Source: Streptomyces spirodelae (GTDB lineage: Bacteria; Actinomycetota; Actinomycetes; Streptomycetales; Streptomycetaceae). Taken from it: a stretch of DNA of 64,000 bases. The position numbers and the translations under genes were made by a program. How positions within the stretch are numbered: the stretch's first letter is position 1; every line of letters begins with the position of its first letter. The stretch lies in NCBI RefSeq assembly GCF_017676385.1, contig NZ_JAFFZN010000001.1:62001-126000 (forward strand), in the 5' to 3' direction. The notes under the pieces were generated by a model. That model was given only the letters and a program-made list of their open reading frames with translations, had not been told where the DNA came from and ran no database searches. Below, in pieces: positions 17,322-26,445 of the stretch.

Positions 17322-19162
17322 ACCGCACCACACGAGAAGCCTGGGCGCAGGCGGGCCGGCGACTGCTCGTCAAGGCCGTGGAGGAGTTCGCCTACGAGGA
17401 GTTCCTCGTCCCCGAGCCCGACGCCTCGGCCGAGGCACCGGACGCCTACCGGCTGGAGTTCGGCGACGGCGTCCACTGGACGTTCCGGGCCGCCCGCGGC
17501 ACCTTCGGCACCTGGCGGCTGGTCCCCGGCACCCTGCGGCGGCATCCGGCGCCGGAGGACGGCGCGCTCGGCCCCGAGCGGCTGCTGCTCGACGCCCGTC
17601 AGGTCCTGGGCTGGGACGGGCCCACCACGGCCGAGGTCCTGCGCGAACTCACCGCCACCCGGCGGGCCGAGGCCGAGGTCATCGCTCGTGCCCTGCCCGC
17701 CGCCGGCCTCGCCGACCTGGACCACCTCGACCTCGAGGCCCACCAGGACGGTCACCCCTGCATGCTCCTCAACAAGGGCCGACTGGGCTTCTCCGCCTCC
17801 GACGCCGCTGCCTACGCCCCCGAGGCGGCCGGGACGGTGTTCCTGCTGTGGGCCGGCATCCACCGCAGTCTGGCCTCCTACTCCGGAGTGGAGGGCCTGG
17901 ACGAGGACACCCTCCTCGCCGAGGAACTGGACGAGGACACCCGCAAGCAGTTCGCGGCCGCCCTCCAGGAGTCCTGTGCCGAGACCGGTTACGCCACCGA
18001 CGACTTCCACTGGCTGCCGGTGCACCCCTTCCACTGGGACGAGGCGGTCGCACCCCTGTTCGCCCCCTACCTCGCCGACGGCCGGGTCGTGCTGCTCGGC
18101 GAGGGCCCGGACCGCTACCGGCCCCTGCAGTCCATCCGTACGCTCGCCAACCTCGACCACCCGCACCGCCGCAATGTGAAGGTGCCGCTGCTCATCCGCA
18201 ACACTCTCGTCTGGCGCGGCCTGTCCACCGGGCCGACGAAGGCCGCGCCGGACGTCAGCGCCTGGCTGCACGCCGTCCGTGAAGCGGACCCGTACCTGCG
18301 TGACGAACTGCGCTTCCACCCGCTCGGCGAGGTGGCGGGCGTGGCCGTGCACCATCCGCTGTACGAGTCGGTCCAGGACGCGCCGTACCGCTACCACGAA
18401 CTCCTCGGAGCCGTCTGGCGCGAGCCGGTCGCCGCACTGCTGGAAGAGGGCGAGCAGGCCCGCACCATGGCCGCGCTGCTCAAGGTCGGCTCGGACGGCC
18501 GCGCCCTGGTCAGCGAGCTGGTCGAACGCTCAGGACAGGCGCCCCGTGCTTGGCTGACCCGGTTCTTCCAGGCCCTGCTGCCCGGTCTCCTGCACTACCT
18601 GTACCGGTACGGCACGGCGTTCTGCCCGCACGGCGAGAACACCGTCGTCCTCTACGACAGCACCGACACTCCGCTCGGTATCGCGGTGAAGGACTTCGCC
18701 GAGGACGTCAATCTGCTGCCCGGCGACCGCCCCGAGTACGCCGGACTGTCCGAGCGGGCCGACGCGCTCCTGTTGCGCTGGCCCGCAGGCGAGCTGGCCC
18801 ACTCCCTCCTCAGCGCGGTCTTCGCGGGGCACTTCCGGTTCTTCGCTCCGCTGGTCGCCGAGCACCTCGGCGTACCGGAGGAGGGGTTCTGGGGCATGGT
18901 CCGCGCCGAGATCGAGCGCTACCACACCCGCTTTCCCGAACTGGCCGAGCGCTTCGAGGAGTTCGGCCTGCTGGCCCCCGAGTTCGACCGGGTGGCGCTC
19001 AACCGGGAGCAGCTGCTCGGCGGCGGCTTCCACGACCGCGCCGAGAAGGACGAGGGCTTCGACGTCGTCCACGGCACCCTCGCCAACCCCCTCGCCACCG
19101 CAGCCGCCCACGCCCAGGCCGAGGCCCAGGCCCAGGCCCAGGCCCCCCAGGAGCAGATATGA
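17318..19162 (+). CDS. IucA/IucC-family NIS synthetase 2
   Basis: 614 residues. Motifs: GHPCMLLNKGRLGFSASDA (145-163), LPVHPFHWD (about 233-241), PLQSIRTLANL with VKVPLLIRNTLVWRG, and a C-terminal HGENTVVLYD/KDFAEDVNL pair. Clearly paralogous to the synthetase at 12704 but divergent, so probably specific for a different half-reaction (for example the second condensation on the monosubstituted citrate). The extreme C-terminus is an odd low-complexity Ala/Gln run (AQAEAQAQAQAPQ) from a GCC-CAG repeat. ATGA overlap on both sides. Confidence 0.92.
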   Translation: MNRTTREAWAQAGRRLLVKAVEEFAYEEFLVPEPDASAEAPDAYRLEFGDGVHWTFRAARGTFGTWRLVPGTLRRHPAPEDGALGPERLLLDARQVLGWDGPTTAEVLRELTATRRAEAEVIARALPAAGLADLDHLDLEAHQDGHPCMLLNKGRLGFSASDAAAYAPEAAGTVFLLWAGIHRSLASYSGVEGLDEDTLLAEELDEDTRKQFAAALQESCAETGYATDDFHWLPVHPFHWDEAVAPLFAPYLADGRVVLLGEGPDRYRPLQSIRTLANLDHPHRRNVKVPLLIRNTLVWRGLSTGPTKAAPDVSAWLHAVREADPYLRDELRFHPLGEVAGVAVHHPLYESVQDAPYRYHELLGAVWREPVAALLEEGEQARTMAALLKVGSDGRALVSELVERSGQAPRAWLTRFFQALLPGLLHYLYRYGTAFCPHGENTVVLYDSTDTPLGIAVKDFAEDVNLLPGDRPEYAGLSERADALLLRWPAGELAHSLLSAVFAGHFRFFAPLVAEHLGVPEEGFWGMVRAEIERYHTRFPELAERFEEFGLLAPEFDRVALNREQLLGGGFHDRAEKDEGFDVVHGTLANPLATAAAHAQAEAQAQAQAPQEQI

Positions 19163-20517
19163 CCCCCGCGCCGTACGAACGACTGCGCGCCGAGGCGGAC
19201 GCCGGACAGGTCGAGGAGGTGATCGTCAGCGTCCCGGATCTCCAGGGGCGGCTCCAGGGCAGCAGGCTGTCCGTGCCGCACTTCCTCGGCGAGGCGGCTC
19301 AGTCGGGTTTCGGCGCCTGCCTCTACCTGCTCGCCTCCGACGTCGAGATGGACACCGGTCCCGGCTACGCCATCGACGCCTGGCAGAACGGCTTCGGCGA
19401 CTTCGTGCTGCGCCCCGACCCGGCCACTTTGCGCAACCTCCCCTGGGACGAGGGCAGCGCGCTCGTCCTCGCCGACGCTCACTGGCCGGACGGCCGGGCG
19501 GTCGAGGTGGCGCCCCGCCAAGTGCTGCGCGGCCAGCTCGACCGGCTCGCCGAGCGCGGGCTGGCGGCGTTCGCGGGCACCGAACTGGAGTTCCTGGTCT
19601 TCCGCGAGTCCTACCGCCAGGCGTGGGACCGGCGCTATCACGGCCTGGAGACAGCCACCGCCTACAACGTCGACTACTCCCTCCAGGGGCTGGCCGAGAT
19701 CGAGCCGGTGGTGCGCCGCATCCGCCGGGAGATGGTGCGCGCCGGGCTCACCATGGAGACCGCGCGAGCCGAGTGCCACGCCGGCCAGTACGAGATCGTC
19801 TTCCGTTACGACGAGGCGATGGCCACGTGCGACAACCATGTCTTCTTCAAGAACGGCGCCAAGCAGATCGCGTCCCAGGAGGGTGTAGCGCTCACCTTCA
19901 TGCCCAAGTTCGACGAGGGCGAGGGCAACTCCTGCCACATCCATCTGTCGCTGCGCGGCACCGACGGCTCCGCCGTGCTCGCCGACCCGTCCGCGGCGGA
20001 CGGCATGTCCGAGCTGATGCGCCACTTCGTAGCCGGTCAGCTCGCCTGCCTCCCGGACTTCGCGCTGCTGATGGCGCCGAACATCAACTCCTACAAGCGG
20101 CTGCAGCCCGGCGGCTTCGCCCCGGTCGGTGTCGCCTGGGGACGGGACAACCGCACCTGCCCGGTCCGCGTCGTCGGCTCGGGCCACTCGATGCGCATCG
20201 AACACCGGGTCCCCGGTGGCGACGCCAATCCGTACCTCGCCGTCGCCGCCGCGGTGGCCGCCGGCCGGTACGGCATCGAGAACCGCCTCCCGCTGCCGGA
20301 GCCGCACGCCGCCAACGCTCTGACCGATCCGTCGGTTCCGCGGCTGCCCACCACGCTGACCGAGGCCGTGCACCGCTGGGAGAACAGCGAGATCGCCGCG
20401 AAGGTCTTCGGTGAGTCGGTGGTCGCCCACTACGCGCAGGCCGCCCGCACGGAACTGGCAGCGTTCGAGTCGGCGGTGACCGACTGGGAGCGTGTGCGCG
20501 GCTTCGAGCGCCTCTGA
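19159..20517 (+). CDS. Glutamine-synthetase-like gamma-glutamyl ligase in siderophore operon
   Basis: 452 residues, GS fold of the GlnA3/PuuA (gamma-glutamylpolyamine synthetase) kind rather than housekeeping GlnA. Motifs: GTELEF (about 140), FDEGEGNSCHIHLSL (about 250-264), NINSYKRLQPG with AWGRDNRT, and RIEHRVPGGDANPYLA (about 345-360), giving the metal, ATP and Glu sites. No adenylylation tyrosine segment of GSI-beta is obvious. It overlaps the NIS synthetase by 4 bp, so it is translated as part of the siderophore operon and is followed by the terminator. I infer it activates the gamma-carboxylate of glutamate and joins it to a diamine or an N-hydroxydiamine. Confidence 0.85.
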   Translation: MTPAPYERLRAEADAGQVEEVIVSVPDLQGRLQGSRLSVPHFLGEAAQSGFGACLYLLASDVEMDTGPGYAIDAWQNGFGDFVLRPDPATLRNLPWDEGSALVLADAHWPDGRAVEVAPRQVLRGQLDRLAERGLAAFAGTELEFLVFRESYRQAWDRRYHGLETATAYNVDYSLQGLAEIEPVVRRIRREMVRAGLTMETARAECHAGQYEIVFRYDEAMATCDNHVFFKNGAKQIASQEGVALTFMPKFDEGEGNSCHIHLSLRGTDGSAVLADPSAADGMSELMRHFVAGQLACLPDFALLMAPNINSYKRLQPGGFAPVGVAWGRDNRTCPVRVVGSGHSMRIEHRVPGGDANPYLAVAAAVAAGRYGIENRLPLPEPHAANALTDPSVPRLPTTLTEAVHRWENSEIAAKVFGESVVAHYAQAARTELAAFESAVTDWERVRGFERL

Positions 20518-20588
20518 GGCCACCTGGCGGCAGCGCGGTGCGCCCCCTGGGGCTGCCGGGCGCGGCCGCGCGGCTGCCCGAACGTCAG

Positions 20589-20618
20589 CGGCCCGACACC
20601 GAGTCCGGTGTCGGGCCG
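20589..20618. terminator. Strong bidirectional terminator between convergent biosynthesis and uptake operons
   Basis: Perfect 13-bp stem CGGCCCGACACCG / CGGTGTCGGGCCG with loop AGTC, about 70 bp after the GS-like stop and about 90 bp from the binding-protein stop on the other strand. Confidence 0.85.
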
Positions 20619-20633
20619 CCTGCGTTGCTGTGC

Positions 20634-20676
20634 GGTTGCGGAGCAGCCGGTTGCGGAGCAGCCGGTTGCGGAACAG
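20634..20676. repeat. Three tandem 15-bp repeats
   Basis: GGTTGCGGAGCAGCC at 20634-20648 and 20649-20663, then a partial third copy GGTTGCGGAACAG. It lies between the terminator and the 3' end of the binding-protein gene. No function evident. Confidence 0.7.
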
Positions 20677-20707
20677 ACGATGTCGCCGTTCGTCGGCCGC
20701 CGGAGCG

Positions 20708-21667
20708 TCAGCCGAGCTTCTGCTCCATCTCGTCGAGGACCTTGCCGGCGCCGGTGTAACCGATGCCGAGCATCCACAGATCGTCGTTGACCGGGTAGAC
20801 CTTCTTGTTCTTCACCGCGTCCAGCTTCTTCCACATGTTGCTGCCGGTGATGGTGGTCTCCTTGGCCTTCTTCGGGTCACCGTAGGTGGAGTGGAAGACG
20901 ACGTCGGCGTTGGCCTCGTCGATCCTCTCCGGGCTGATGTCCAGGGAGAAGCCGGTCTTGTCCACGTTGGCGGGGCGGCCGACCTTCAAGTCCTTGAAGA
21001 TGCTGCCGACGAACGTGTCGTTCTTGTAGAGGCGGGTGTCCGCGCCCTCGACGAAGCGGACGAAGCCGACCTTGGTCTCCTTGGCCTTCTCCTCGCCGCC
21101 GAGCGCCTCGGTCACCTTCGCGACGTGCTTCTCGTAGTCGGCCTCGACCTTCTTGGCCCGGTCCTTCGCACCGAGCGCGTCGGCGTGCAGCTCGAAGTTG
21201 TCACGCCAGGTGGGCCCGGTGGTCTCGGTGAAGACGGTCGGGGCGATCTTCGAGAGTTCCTGGTAGTTCTTCTCGTCGCGCGCCTTGCTGCTCAGGATCA
21301 GATCGGGCTTCAGCCCCGCGATCGCCTCGAGGTTGGGCTCGGCGATGAGGCCGACCTTCTTGATGCCCTTGAGCTTGTCCTTGGGCAGGTAGGTGGACAG
21401 GGGCGCGCCCGCCTCCGGCTGGACGGCGCCGACCGGCTTGACGCCGAGGGTGATCGCCGAGTCGAGGGCGTCGGTGTCCAGGACGACGACGCGCTTGGGA
21501 TCGTTGTTGACCTTCACCTTGCCCATGGCCGTTTTGACGGTGTGCCGGCCCCCCTTGGCGGACGCGTTCGCGGAGTCGTCCTCGGCCCCCCCGCAGGCGG
21601 TGGCGGTGACGGTGAGCACGGCGACGGCGGCGACGGCCGCGGCGCGGTTGCTGAAGGAGCGGGACAT
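20708..21667 (-). CDS. Iron-siderophore ABC transporter substrate-binding lipoprotein
   Basis: 319 residues, periplasmic-binding-protein-like class III (FecB/FhuD type). Signal MSRSFSNRAAAVAAVAVLTVTATAC with lipobox cysteine C25; then PKRVVVLDTDALDSAITLGVKPVG, LEAIAGLKPDLILSS and the C-terminal VYPVNDDLWMLGIG, all typical of ferric-siderophore binders. It has its own iron box 50 bp upstream, so it is transcribed separately from the permease/ATPase genes. It is convergent with the biosynthetic operon and most likely captures the ferric form of that product. Confidence 0.93.
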   Translation of the reverse strand: MSRSFSNRAAAVAAVAVLTVTATACGGAEDDSANASAKGGRHTVKTAMGKVKVNNDPKRVVVLDTDALDSAITLGVKPVGAVQPEAGAPLSTYLPKDKLKGIKKVGLIAEPNLEAIAGLKPDLILSSKARDEKNYQELSKIAPTVFTETTGPTWRDNFELHADALGAKDRAKKVEADYEKHVAKVTEALGGEEKAKETKVGFVRFVEGADTRLYKNDTFVGSIFKDLKVGRPANVDKTGFSLDISPERIDEANADVVFHSTYGDPKKAKETTITGSNMWKKLDAVKNKKVYPVNDDLWMLGIGYTGAGKVLDEMEQKLG

Positions 21668-21715
21668 CAGCGGAAAGCCTTTCCTGTACGGGGACGCGTT
21701 CAGCGGGGGGTGAAC

Positions 21716-21734
21716 TTAGGTAAAGCTAACCTTA
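21716..21734 (-). promoter_or_regulatory. Iron box of the binding-protein gene
   Basis: TTAGGTAAAGCTAACCTTA matches the DmdR consensus TTAGGTTAGGCTAACCTAA at 16 of 19 positions and lies 49 bp upstream of the lipoprotein start. Confidence 0.85.
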
Positions 21735-21816
21735 TGACCGGGGGTGAGCAAGCTCGACCGGATCACAACTCGGCAGCATGCGCCGTCGGCGCGCTCCACC
21801 GCGCTGGACCGGCCGA

Positions 21817-22698
21817 CTACGCGGGGGCTGCGTTCTTCTTGAGGCCCGCCCTTTCCGCGTTCTTCCCGGGTCCCGCCTCTTCCGCGTGGTCACCGCCTGA
21901 ACCGTTCGCCTGCCACGGGCTGCCGGGAACAACCAGCGGACTGGCGGTCACCGGGTCAGGGACCACCACCGAGTCGAGGCCGAACACCTCCCGCACCAGG
22001 TCGGCCGTGACGATCTGCGAGGGCGGGCCTTGTGCGACGATCCGCCCCGCCTTCATCGCCACCAAGTGATCCGCGTACCGTGCTGCCGTGTTGAGGTCGT
22101 GCAGCACCGCGACGAAGGTCCGGCCGCGCTCGTGGTTGAGCTGCCGCACCAGATCCAGCACCTCCACCTGGTGCGAGATGTCCAGATATGTGGTCGGTTC
22201 GTCGAGCAGCAGCAGATCCGTCTCCTGGGCGAGCGCCATCGCGATCCATACGCGCTGCCGCTGCCCACCCGACAGCTCGTCCACCCCCCGCTCGGCGAGC
22301 TGCGCCACGTTCGTACGCTCCATGGCGTCGGTGACCGCGCGCTCGTCCTCCTTCGACCACTGCTGCCACCACCGCTGGTGCGGCTGGCGCCCCCGCGCGA
22401 CCAGATCGGCGACCGTGATCGCCTCGGGCGCCACCGGTGTCTGCGGCAGCAACCCGATCGACCGGGCGATCGTTCTGGTGGGTATGCGGCTCAGCTCCCT
22501 GCCGTCCAGCAGCACCGAGCCGCGCCGGGGCTTGAGAAGTCGCCCGAGCGCGCGCAGCAGCGTGGACTTGCCACAGGCGTTGGGGCCGACGATGACGGTG
22601 ATCCGGCCGTGTGGGACCTCCAGATCCAGGTCCTCGACGACCGTGGTCTCCTCGTAGGCCAGGGTCAGTTCGCGGGCTGTGAGCCTGCTCTCGGTCAC
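21817..22698 (-). CDS. Ferric-siderophore ABC transporter ATPase (FecE/FepC type)
   Basis: 293 residues from GTG 22698, which overlaps the permease stop. Walker [10 protein letters not shown] (38-46), signature LSGGQRQR (about 144), Walker [13 protein letters not shown] and the switch [10 protein letters not shown] are all intact. The last 50 residues are a Lys/Glu/Ala-rich tail ([18 protein letters not shown]) beyond the usual end. The frame continues upstream, but that would run into the permease gene. Energises uptake through the two permeases just upstream. Confidence 0.93.
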   Translation of the reverse strand: MTESRLTARELTLAYEETTVVEDLDLEVPHGRITVIVGPNACGKSTLLRALGRLLKPRRGSVLLDGRELSRIPTRTIARSIGLLPQTPVAPEAITVADLVARGRQPHQRWWQQWSKEDERAVTDAMERTNVAQLAERGVDELSGGQRQRVWIAMALAQETDLLLLDEPTTYLDISHQVEVLDLVRQLNHERGRTFVAVLHDLNTAARYADHLVAMKAGRIVAQGPPSQIVTADLVREVFGLDSVVVPDPVTASPLVVPGSPWQANGSGGDHAEEAGPGKNAERAGLKKNAAPA

Positions 22699-23765
22699 GC
22701 TCTTCCTCCAGTGCGGCTGCGAACGATCAGCCAGATCAGATAGGGGGCGCCGATGGCTGCTGTCAGTACGCCCACGGGCAGTTCGACCGGCGCGAACAAC
22801 AGGCGTGCCAGCAGATCGGCGGCCACCACGATGAACGCGCCGAGCAGCGCCGAGCACAGCAGCGGGATCTGCGCCGTGCGCGTCATCCGGCGGGCGATCT
22901 GCGGAGCGAGCAGCGCCACGAAGTCAACCGGGCCGGCCGCGCCCGTCGCCACCGAAGCGAGAAACACGCCCAGCAGCGCCAGTCCGAACCGGGTCCGCTG
23001 CAATGGCACGCCCAGCGCCGTTGCGGTGTCGTCATCGAGGCCCGCGTTGCGCTGGGCGCGCGCCGCCCAGACCACGAACGGCACCACGGCGAGCAGCGCC
23101 CAGCCGAGCGGGGCGGCCTCCGCCCAGCCCCGGCCGTTGAGCGAACCGGTCAGCCACACCTGCGCCTGCGCGGCCACCAGGTAATCGCCCTTGGTGATGA
23201 ACAGATGGACGATGGAACGCAGCGCGATGGCGATACCGATACCGATGAGCACGAACCGTGCGGCGTGCAGCCCGCCGCGCCAGGCGAAGAGGTAGACCAG
23301 CACGGCCGCGAGCAGACCACCGACGACAGAGACGTACGGCAGCACACTGAACGACGTGATCCCGAACGTCAGAGCGCCGATGGTCAGGGCGCTCGCACCC
23401 TGCGACACGCCGATGATGTCGGGGCTGGCGAGCGGATTGCGGGCCACGGTCTGGATGAGCGCGCCGCCCACCCCGAAGGCGGCGCCGACCAGCAGTCCGA
23501 GAGCCATACGCGGCAGCCGCAGGTCACTCACCACGAGCGCGGCCCACGACGGCTGCCCCGCCAGGACGTCGAGGACCTCGCCGGGCGGGACATTGGTCTC
23601 GCCGAGGCAGAGGTAGGTGACGCACATGGCTGCCGTCAGCAGCACGAGGGCGGCCGCGACGACTGCCGCGCGCCGGTGGAAGAGGAAGGAGCCACGCCCT
23701 CGTCTGATGAGCCCGTATCCGGCGGGACGAACGGCCGTGGAGGCTTCGGCGACCGAGGTCGTCAC
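22695..23765 (-). CDS. Ferric-siderophore ABC transporter permease (FecD/FepG type)
   Basis: 356 residues from GTG 23765 (GTGA overlap with the upstream permease). FecCD family, roughly nine to ten hydrophobic segments, with landmarks [43 protein letters not shown] and the C-terminal [40 protein letters not shown]. Forms the heterodimeric channel with the next gene. The first 30 residues are polar and should be cytoplasmic. Confidence 0.92.
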   Translation of the reverse strand: MTTSVAEASTAVRPAGYGLIRRGRGSFLFHRRAAVVAAALVLLTAAMCVTYLCLGETNVPPGEVLDVLAGQPSWAALVVSDLRLPRMALGLLVGAAFGVGGALIQTVARNPLASPDIIGVSQGASALTIGALTFGITSFSVLPYVSVVGGLLAAVLVYLFAWRGGLHAARFVLIGIGIAIALRSIVHLFITKGDYLVAAQAQVWLTGSLNGRGWAEAAPLGWALLAVVPFVVWAARAQRNAGLDDDTATALGVPLQRTRFGLALLGVFLASVATGAAGPVDFVALLAPQIARRMTRTAQIPLLCSALLGAFIVVAADLLARLLFAPVELPVGVLTAAIGAPYLIWLIVRSRTGGRA

Positions 23766-24799
23766 GAACTCACCGCCTTGCGGCGAACCAGAAGGATCAG
23801 GAACGGCACACCGAGCAGGGCCGTGACCACACCCGCGGGCACCTCGCCCGGCGGGAAGGTGATCCGTCCGAGCACATCCGCCACAAGCAGCATGACCGGC
23901 CCGAGCAGCGCCGCCATCGGCAGCACCCAGCGGTGGTTGGTGCCCACCAGGGCACGCGCGATGTGGGGTACCGCGAGTCCCACGAAGGCGATCGGCCCGG
24001 CGGCCGACACACCGACACCGGTGAGCACCGTGGCGGCGAGGCCGCCCACGATCCGTACGGTGCCCACCCTGTGGCCGAGCCCCTTGGCCGCGTCCTCGCC
24101 CAGCGCGAGGGCGTCCAGCCCTCGCGCCACCGACAGCGCCATCACCACGCCAACGACGAGGAACGGCCAGATCTGACCCGCCACGTCGGCACCCCGTCCG
24201 GCGATCGACCCGACCTGCCAGAAGCGGAACTCGTCCAGCGTGGCCGCGTCCGTCGTCAGCATCCCCTGGATGAAGGCGATGAGCAGCGCGTTGATGGCGG
24301 CGCCGGCCAGCGCCAGCTTCACCGGGGTGGCACCGCCGCGTCCGCTGGCTGCGACGGCGTAGACGGCCACCGACGCGATACCGGCGCCGACGAAGGCGAA
24401 CCACACATAGCCGGTGAGTGTGTGCACCCCGGCCACCGCGATGGCCGTGACGACGCCGGCCGCCGCGCCCTGGCTGATCCCCAGGACACCGGGGTCACCG
24501 ATGGGATTGCGAGTGATGCCCTGCATCAGTGTGCCCGCGATGGCCAGCGCCGCGCCGACCATCAGACCGACGATGGTCCGGGGCACCCGCAGGGACCGGA
24601 CGACCTCAGCCGCATCGCTCGTGCCGCCGTACAAGAGGGCATCGAAGACTTCAGCCGGGGCTATCTGGCGGGCACCTACCGCAAGGCTGAGCAGCACCGC
24701 GAGCAGCAGTGCGACGACGGCCGCAGCCGTCCAGCCGATGCGGCGGCCGACCAGAACGCCTCTTGGGCTGCTGATCGTGGCAGCTGACATCGCATCCAT
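23762..24799 (-). CDS. Ferric-siderophore ABC transporter permease (FecC/FepD type)
   Basis: 345 residues. FecCD landmarks LRVPRTIVGLMVGAALAIAGTLMQGITRNPIGDPGVLGISQGA and the C-terminal GPIAFVGLAVPHIAR and FPPGEVPAGVVTALLGVPFLILL. First gene of the three-gene uptake operon, with an iron-box-like palindrome 35 bp upstream. Start at MDAMSAATISS; the second ATG (MSAAT) is a possible alternative. Confidence 0.92.
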   Translation of the reverse strand: MDAMSAATISSPRGVLVGRRIGWTAAAVVALLLAVLLSLAVGARQIAPAEVFDALLYGGTSDAAEVVRSLRVPRTIVGLMVGAALAIAGTLMQGITRNPIGDPGVLGISQGAAAGVVTAIAVAGVHTLTGYVWFAFVGAGIASVAVYAVAASGRGGATPVKLALAGAAINALLIAFIQGMLTTDAATLDEFRFWQVGSIAGRGADVAGQIWPFLVVGVVMALSVARGLDALALGEDAAKGLGHRVGTVRIVGGLAATVLTGVGVSAAGPIAFVGLAVPHIARALVGTNHRWVLPMAALLGPVMLLVADVLGRITFPPGEVPAGVVTALLGVPFLILLVRRKAVSS

Positions 24800-24833
24800 T
24801 TCGCATGACGAGAACTGATCTTGATGATCACGG

Positions 24834-24851
24834 ACTTAGGCGACCCTAAGT
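24834..24851 (-). promoter_or_regulatory. Iron-box-like operator of the permease/ATPase operon
   Basis: Perfect dyad ACTTAGG-cgac-CCTAAGT. TTAGGCGACCCTAA aligns with positions 6-19 of the DmdR box with two mismatches; the outer left half-site is degenerate. Its place 35 bp before the permease start supports iron control. Confidence 0.7.
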
Positions 24852-25066
24852 GTAGAGCGGTACCGTCGGAGCGCGTAACCGACCACGGACAACGAGCGGG
24901 GCGCCTGCCTGCACACCGCACGCCGTCGTGGCAGTCGCCTTGCATCGCGCGCCCGCGGAGAAGCAACTCGGCCACGGTGCGCTTCGCATGGGCCCGAGCG
25001 GCCAGAAGCGACGCCGCGGGCGGGCAGCGCCCCGAGGGCCCGGCCGAAGCCCGCCGGGACGGTGCG

Positions 25067-25645
25067 TCAGAACTCAGCGAGCCGGTCCACCAGCAGCTCC
25101 GTCCTCAGTTCGGCTTCCTCAGGCGGTAGCCGCCCCGCCCGGGTCAGGGTCGCGAGGCCGTGCAGGGACGCCCAGAAGACCTCGGTGAACAGCCCCGGGT
25201 GGACACCGTCCCCGGCGACCTCTTCGAGACTCTCCAGCAGGGCGGCGAAGGCGTCCTTCAGCGGCCCCGGGGTGTCCTCCTGTGCGAACGCCAGGCCACC
25301 GTCGAGCCGGAACAAGGCGTCGTAGACCGCCGGGTTGCGTGCGGCGAAGTGGAGGTAGGCACGGGCGAGTGCGGTGACCCGGGCGCGTGGACCGTCCGCA
25401 GCTGAGGCCGCGGCCCGCAGCGCCGCGGCCATCTCGGCGGCACCTTCGAGGGCGACCGCGCCGATGATCTCGCGCTTGCCGCGGAAGTGGCTGTAGAGGA
25501 CGGGTTGGCTGTATTCGATGCGCTCGGCGAGCCGGCGGGTGGTGACCGCGTCCCAGCCCTGCTGCTCGGCGAGTTCGCGGGCCGTCGCCACGATGAGGCG
25601 CTCGCGGCCGGCTCGTTCGCGCTCCTTGCGTTCCTGTACCGACAT
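25067..25645 (-). CDS. TetR-family transcriptional regulator
   Basis: 192 residues with an N-terminal helix-turn-helix (RERLIVATARELAEQQGWDAVTTRRLAERI...LYSHFRGKREIIG) and a TetR_C-type (WHG-like) second domain containing ARAYLHFAARNPAVYDALFR. It is divergent from the DUF1772 membrane protein at 25736, with a CTAG-containing palindrome directly upstream of its start. Probably autoregulatory and controls the membrane protein. Confidence 0.9.
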   Translation of the reverse strand: MSVQERKERERAGRERLIVATARELAEQQGWDAVTTRRLAERIEYSQPVLYSHFRGKREIIGAVALEGAAEMAAALRAAASAADGPRARVTALARAYLHFAARNPAVYDALFRLDGGLAFAQEDTPGPLKDAFAALLESLEEVAGDGVHPGLFTEVFWASLHGLATLTRAGRLPPEEAELRTELLVDRLAEF

Positions 25646-25654
25646 GCTCCAAGC

Positions 25655-25667
25655 CTAGCACTGCTAG
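25655..25667. promoter_or_regulatory. TetR operator, CTAGCA-c-TGCTAG
   Basis: Perfect 6-bp arms around one base, 10 bp upstream of the TetR start. Further CTAG half sites occur at 25688 and 25715 in front of the divergent gene, so more than one dimer may bind. Confidence 0.65.
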
Positions 25668-25735
25668 ACATTCGAGCGGCAGCAGCGCTAGCGTTGCCAC
25701 AACGGCTATCAATGCTAGATCTCAGGAGGATCACC

Positions 25736-26182
25736 ATGCTCAACGCACTCCAGGTCGTCACCACCGTGATCGTCGGCGTGATGGTGGGGGTGGAGTTCTC
25801 CGTCGCCTTCGTCATCAACCGGATCCTCGACGCCCTCCCGGGCGACAGCGGCCAACTGGGCCGCGCGCACGGGGGCCGGATGCTCGGCGCCGTGATGCCG
25901 GTCTGGTACATCACCTCGCTCGTCCTCGTCGCGGCCTGGGCCGCCGCAGGATGGCACGACCCCGGCACCGGCCTCGCCGTCACGGCCGGCGCACTGCTGA
26001 TCGTCAGCGTGATCATGTCGATCCTGCTGCTCGTCCCGATCAACAACCGGGGCAAGAAGTGGACCCCCGACAACCGGCCAGCCGACTGGAAGGAGCAGAT
26101 GAACCGCTGGGACCGCTTCCACTACGTCCGCGTCGCCGTCATCATCGCCGCCTTCGCCCTACTGGCCGCCGCCCTCTCCTGA
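25736..26182 (+). CDS. DUF1772-family (anthrone-oxygenase-like) membrane protein
   Basis: 148 residues from ATG 25736 with TCAGGAGGATC upstream. Four hydrophobic segments (LQVVTTVIVGVMVGVEF; AVMPVWYITSLVLVAAWAAA; LAVTAGALLIVSVIMSILLLVPINN; VRVAVIIAAFALLAAAL) and the NNRGKKWTPDNRPADWKEQMNRWDRFHYVR loop are the DUF1772 signature. Members are usually paired with TetR regulators, as here; some are anthrone oxygenases of polyketide pathways, most are unassigned. Confidence 0.88.
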   Translation: MLNALQVVTTVIVGVMVGVEFSVAFVINRILDALPGDSGQLGRAHGGRMLGAVMPVWYITSLVLVAAWAAAGWHDPGTGLAVTAGALLIVSVIMSILLLVPINNRGKKWTPDNRPADWKEQMNRWDRFHYVRVAVIIAAFALLAAALS

Positions 26183-26325
26183 GCCCACGCGCCGACACGG
26201 TTCGGCAGCCCTGATGGTTGTCGGCGACACAGGCGGGGAATGCGGGCGCGGTCACCGGCGGGCCCGCGGTCGGCGCTCTAGCGTCGCGGTATGGACGACA
26301 AGGATCCCGTCGGAGGTGGCCGGTC

Positions 26326-26445
26326 ATGATGTGCGCCGTGTGGAACGGCACCGTGCTCGCGGAGGCGGAACGGACCGTTGAGGTGGAGGGCGGCACGATC
26401 ACCGCCGTCGCATCCGGGGAAGTCGCCCCGCTGGAGAGCCGGTGA
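26326..26445 (+). CDS. 39-aa DUF427-like stub, translationally coupled
   Basis: MMCAVWNGTVLAEAERTVEVEGG matches the start of DUF427 proteins (usually about 90-130 residues, continuing G-N-H-Y-F-P), but the rest here is TITAVASGEVAPLESR and then a stop. So only the first third of the domain is present. GGAGG lies 11 bp upstream and the stop overlaps the next start (GTGA). Either a truncated remnant kept as a coupling ORF or a decayed gene. Confidence 0.45.
   Translation: MMCAVWNGTVLAEAERTVEVEGGTITAVASGEVAPLESR

Noticed and set aside
20430..20834. Minus-strand ORF containing CSATGCSATGC repeats
   Set aside because: The repeats come from the 15-bp tandem DNA repeat; the ORF crosses a terminator and overlaps two real genes.
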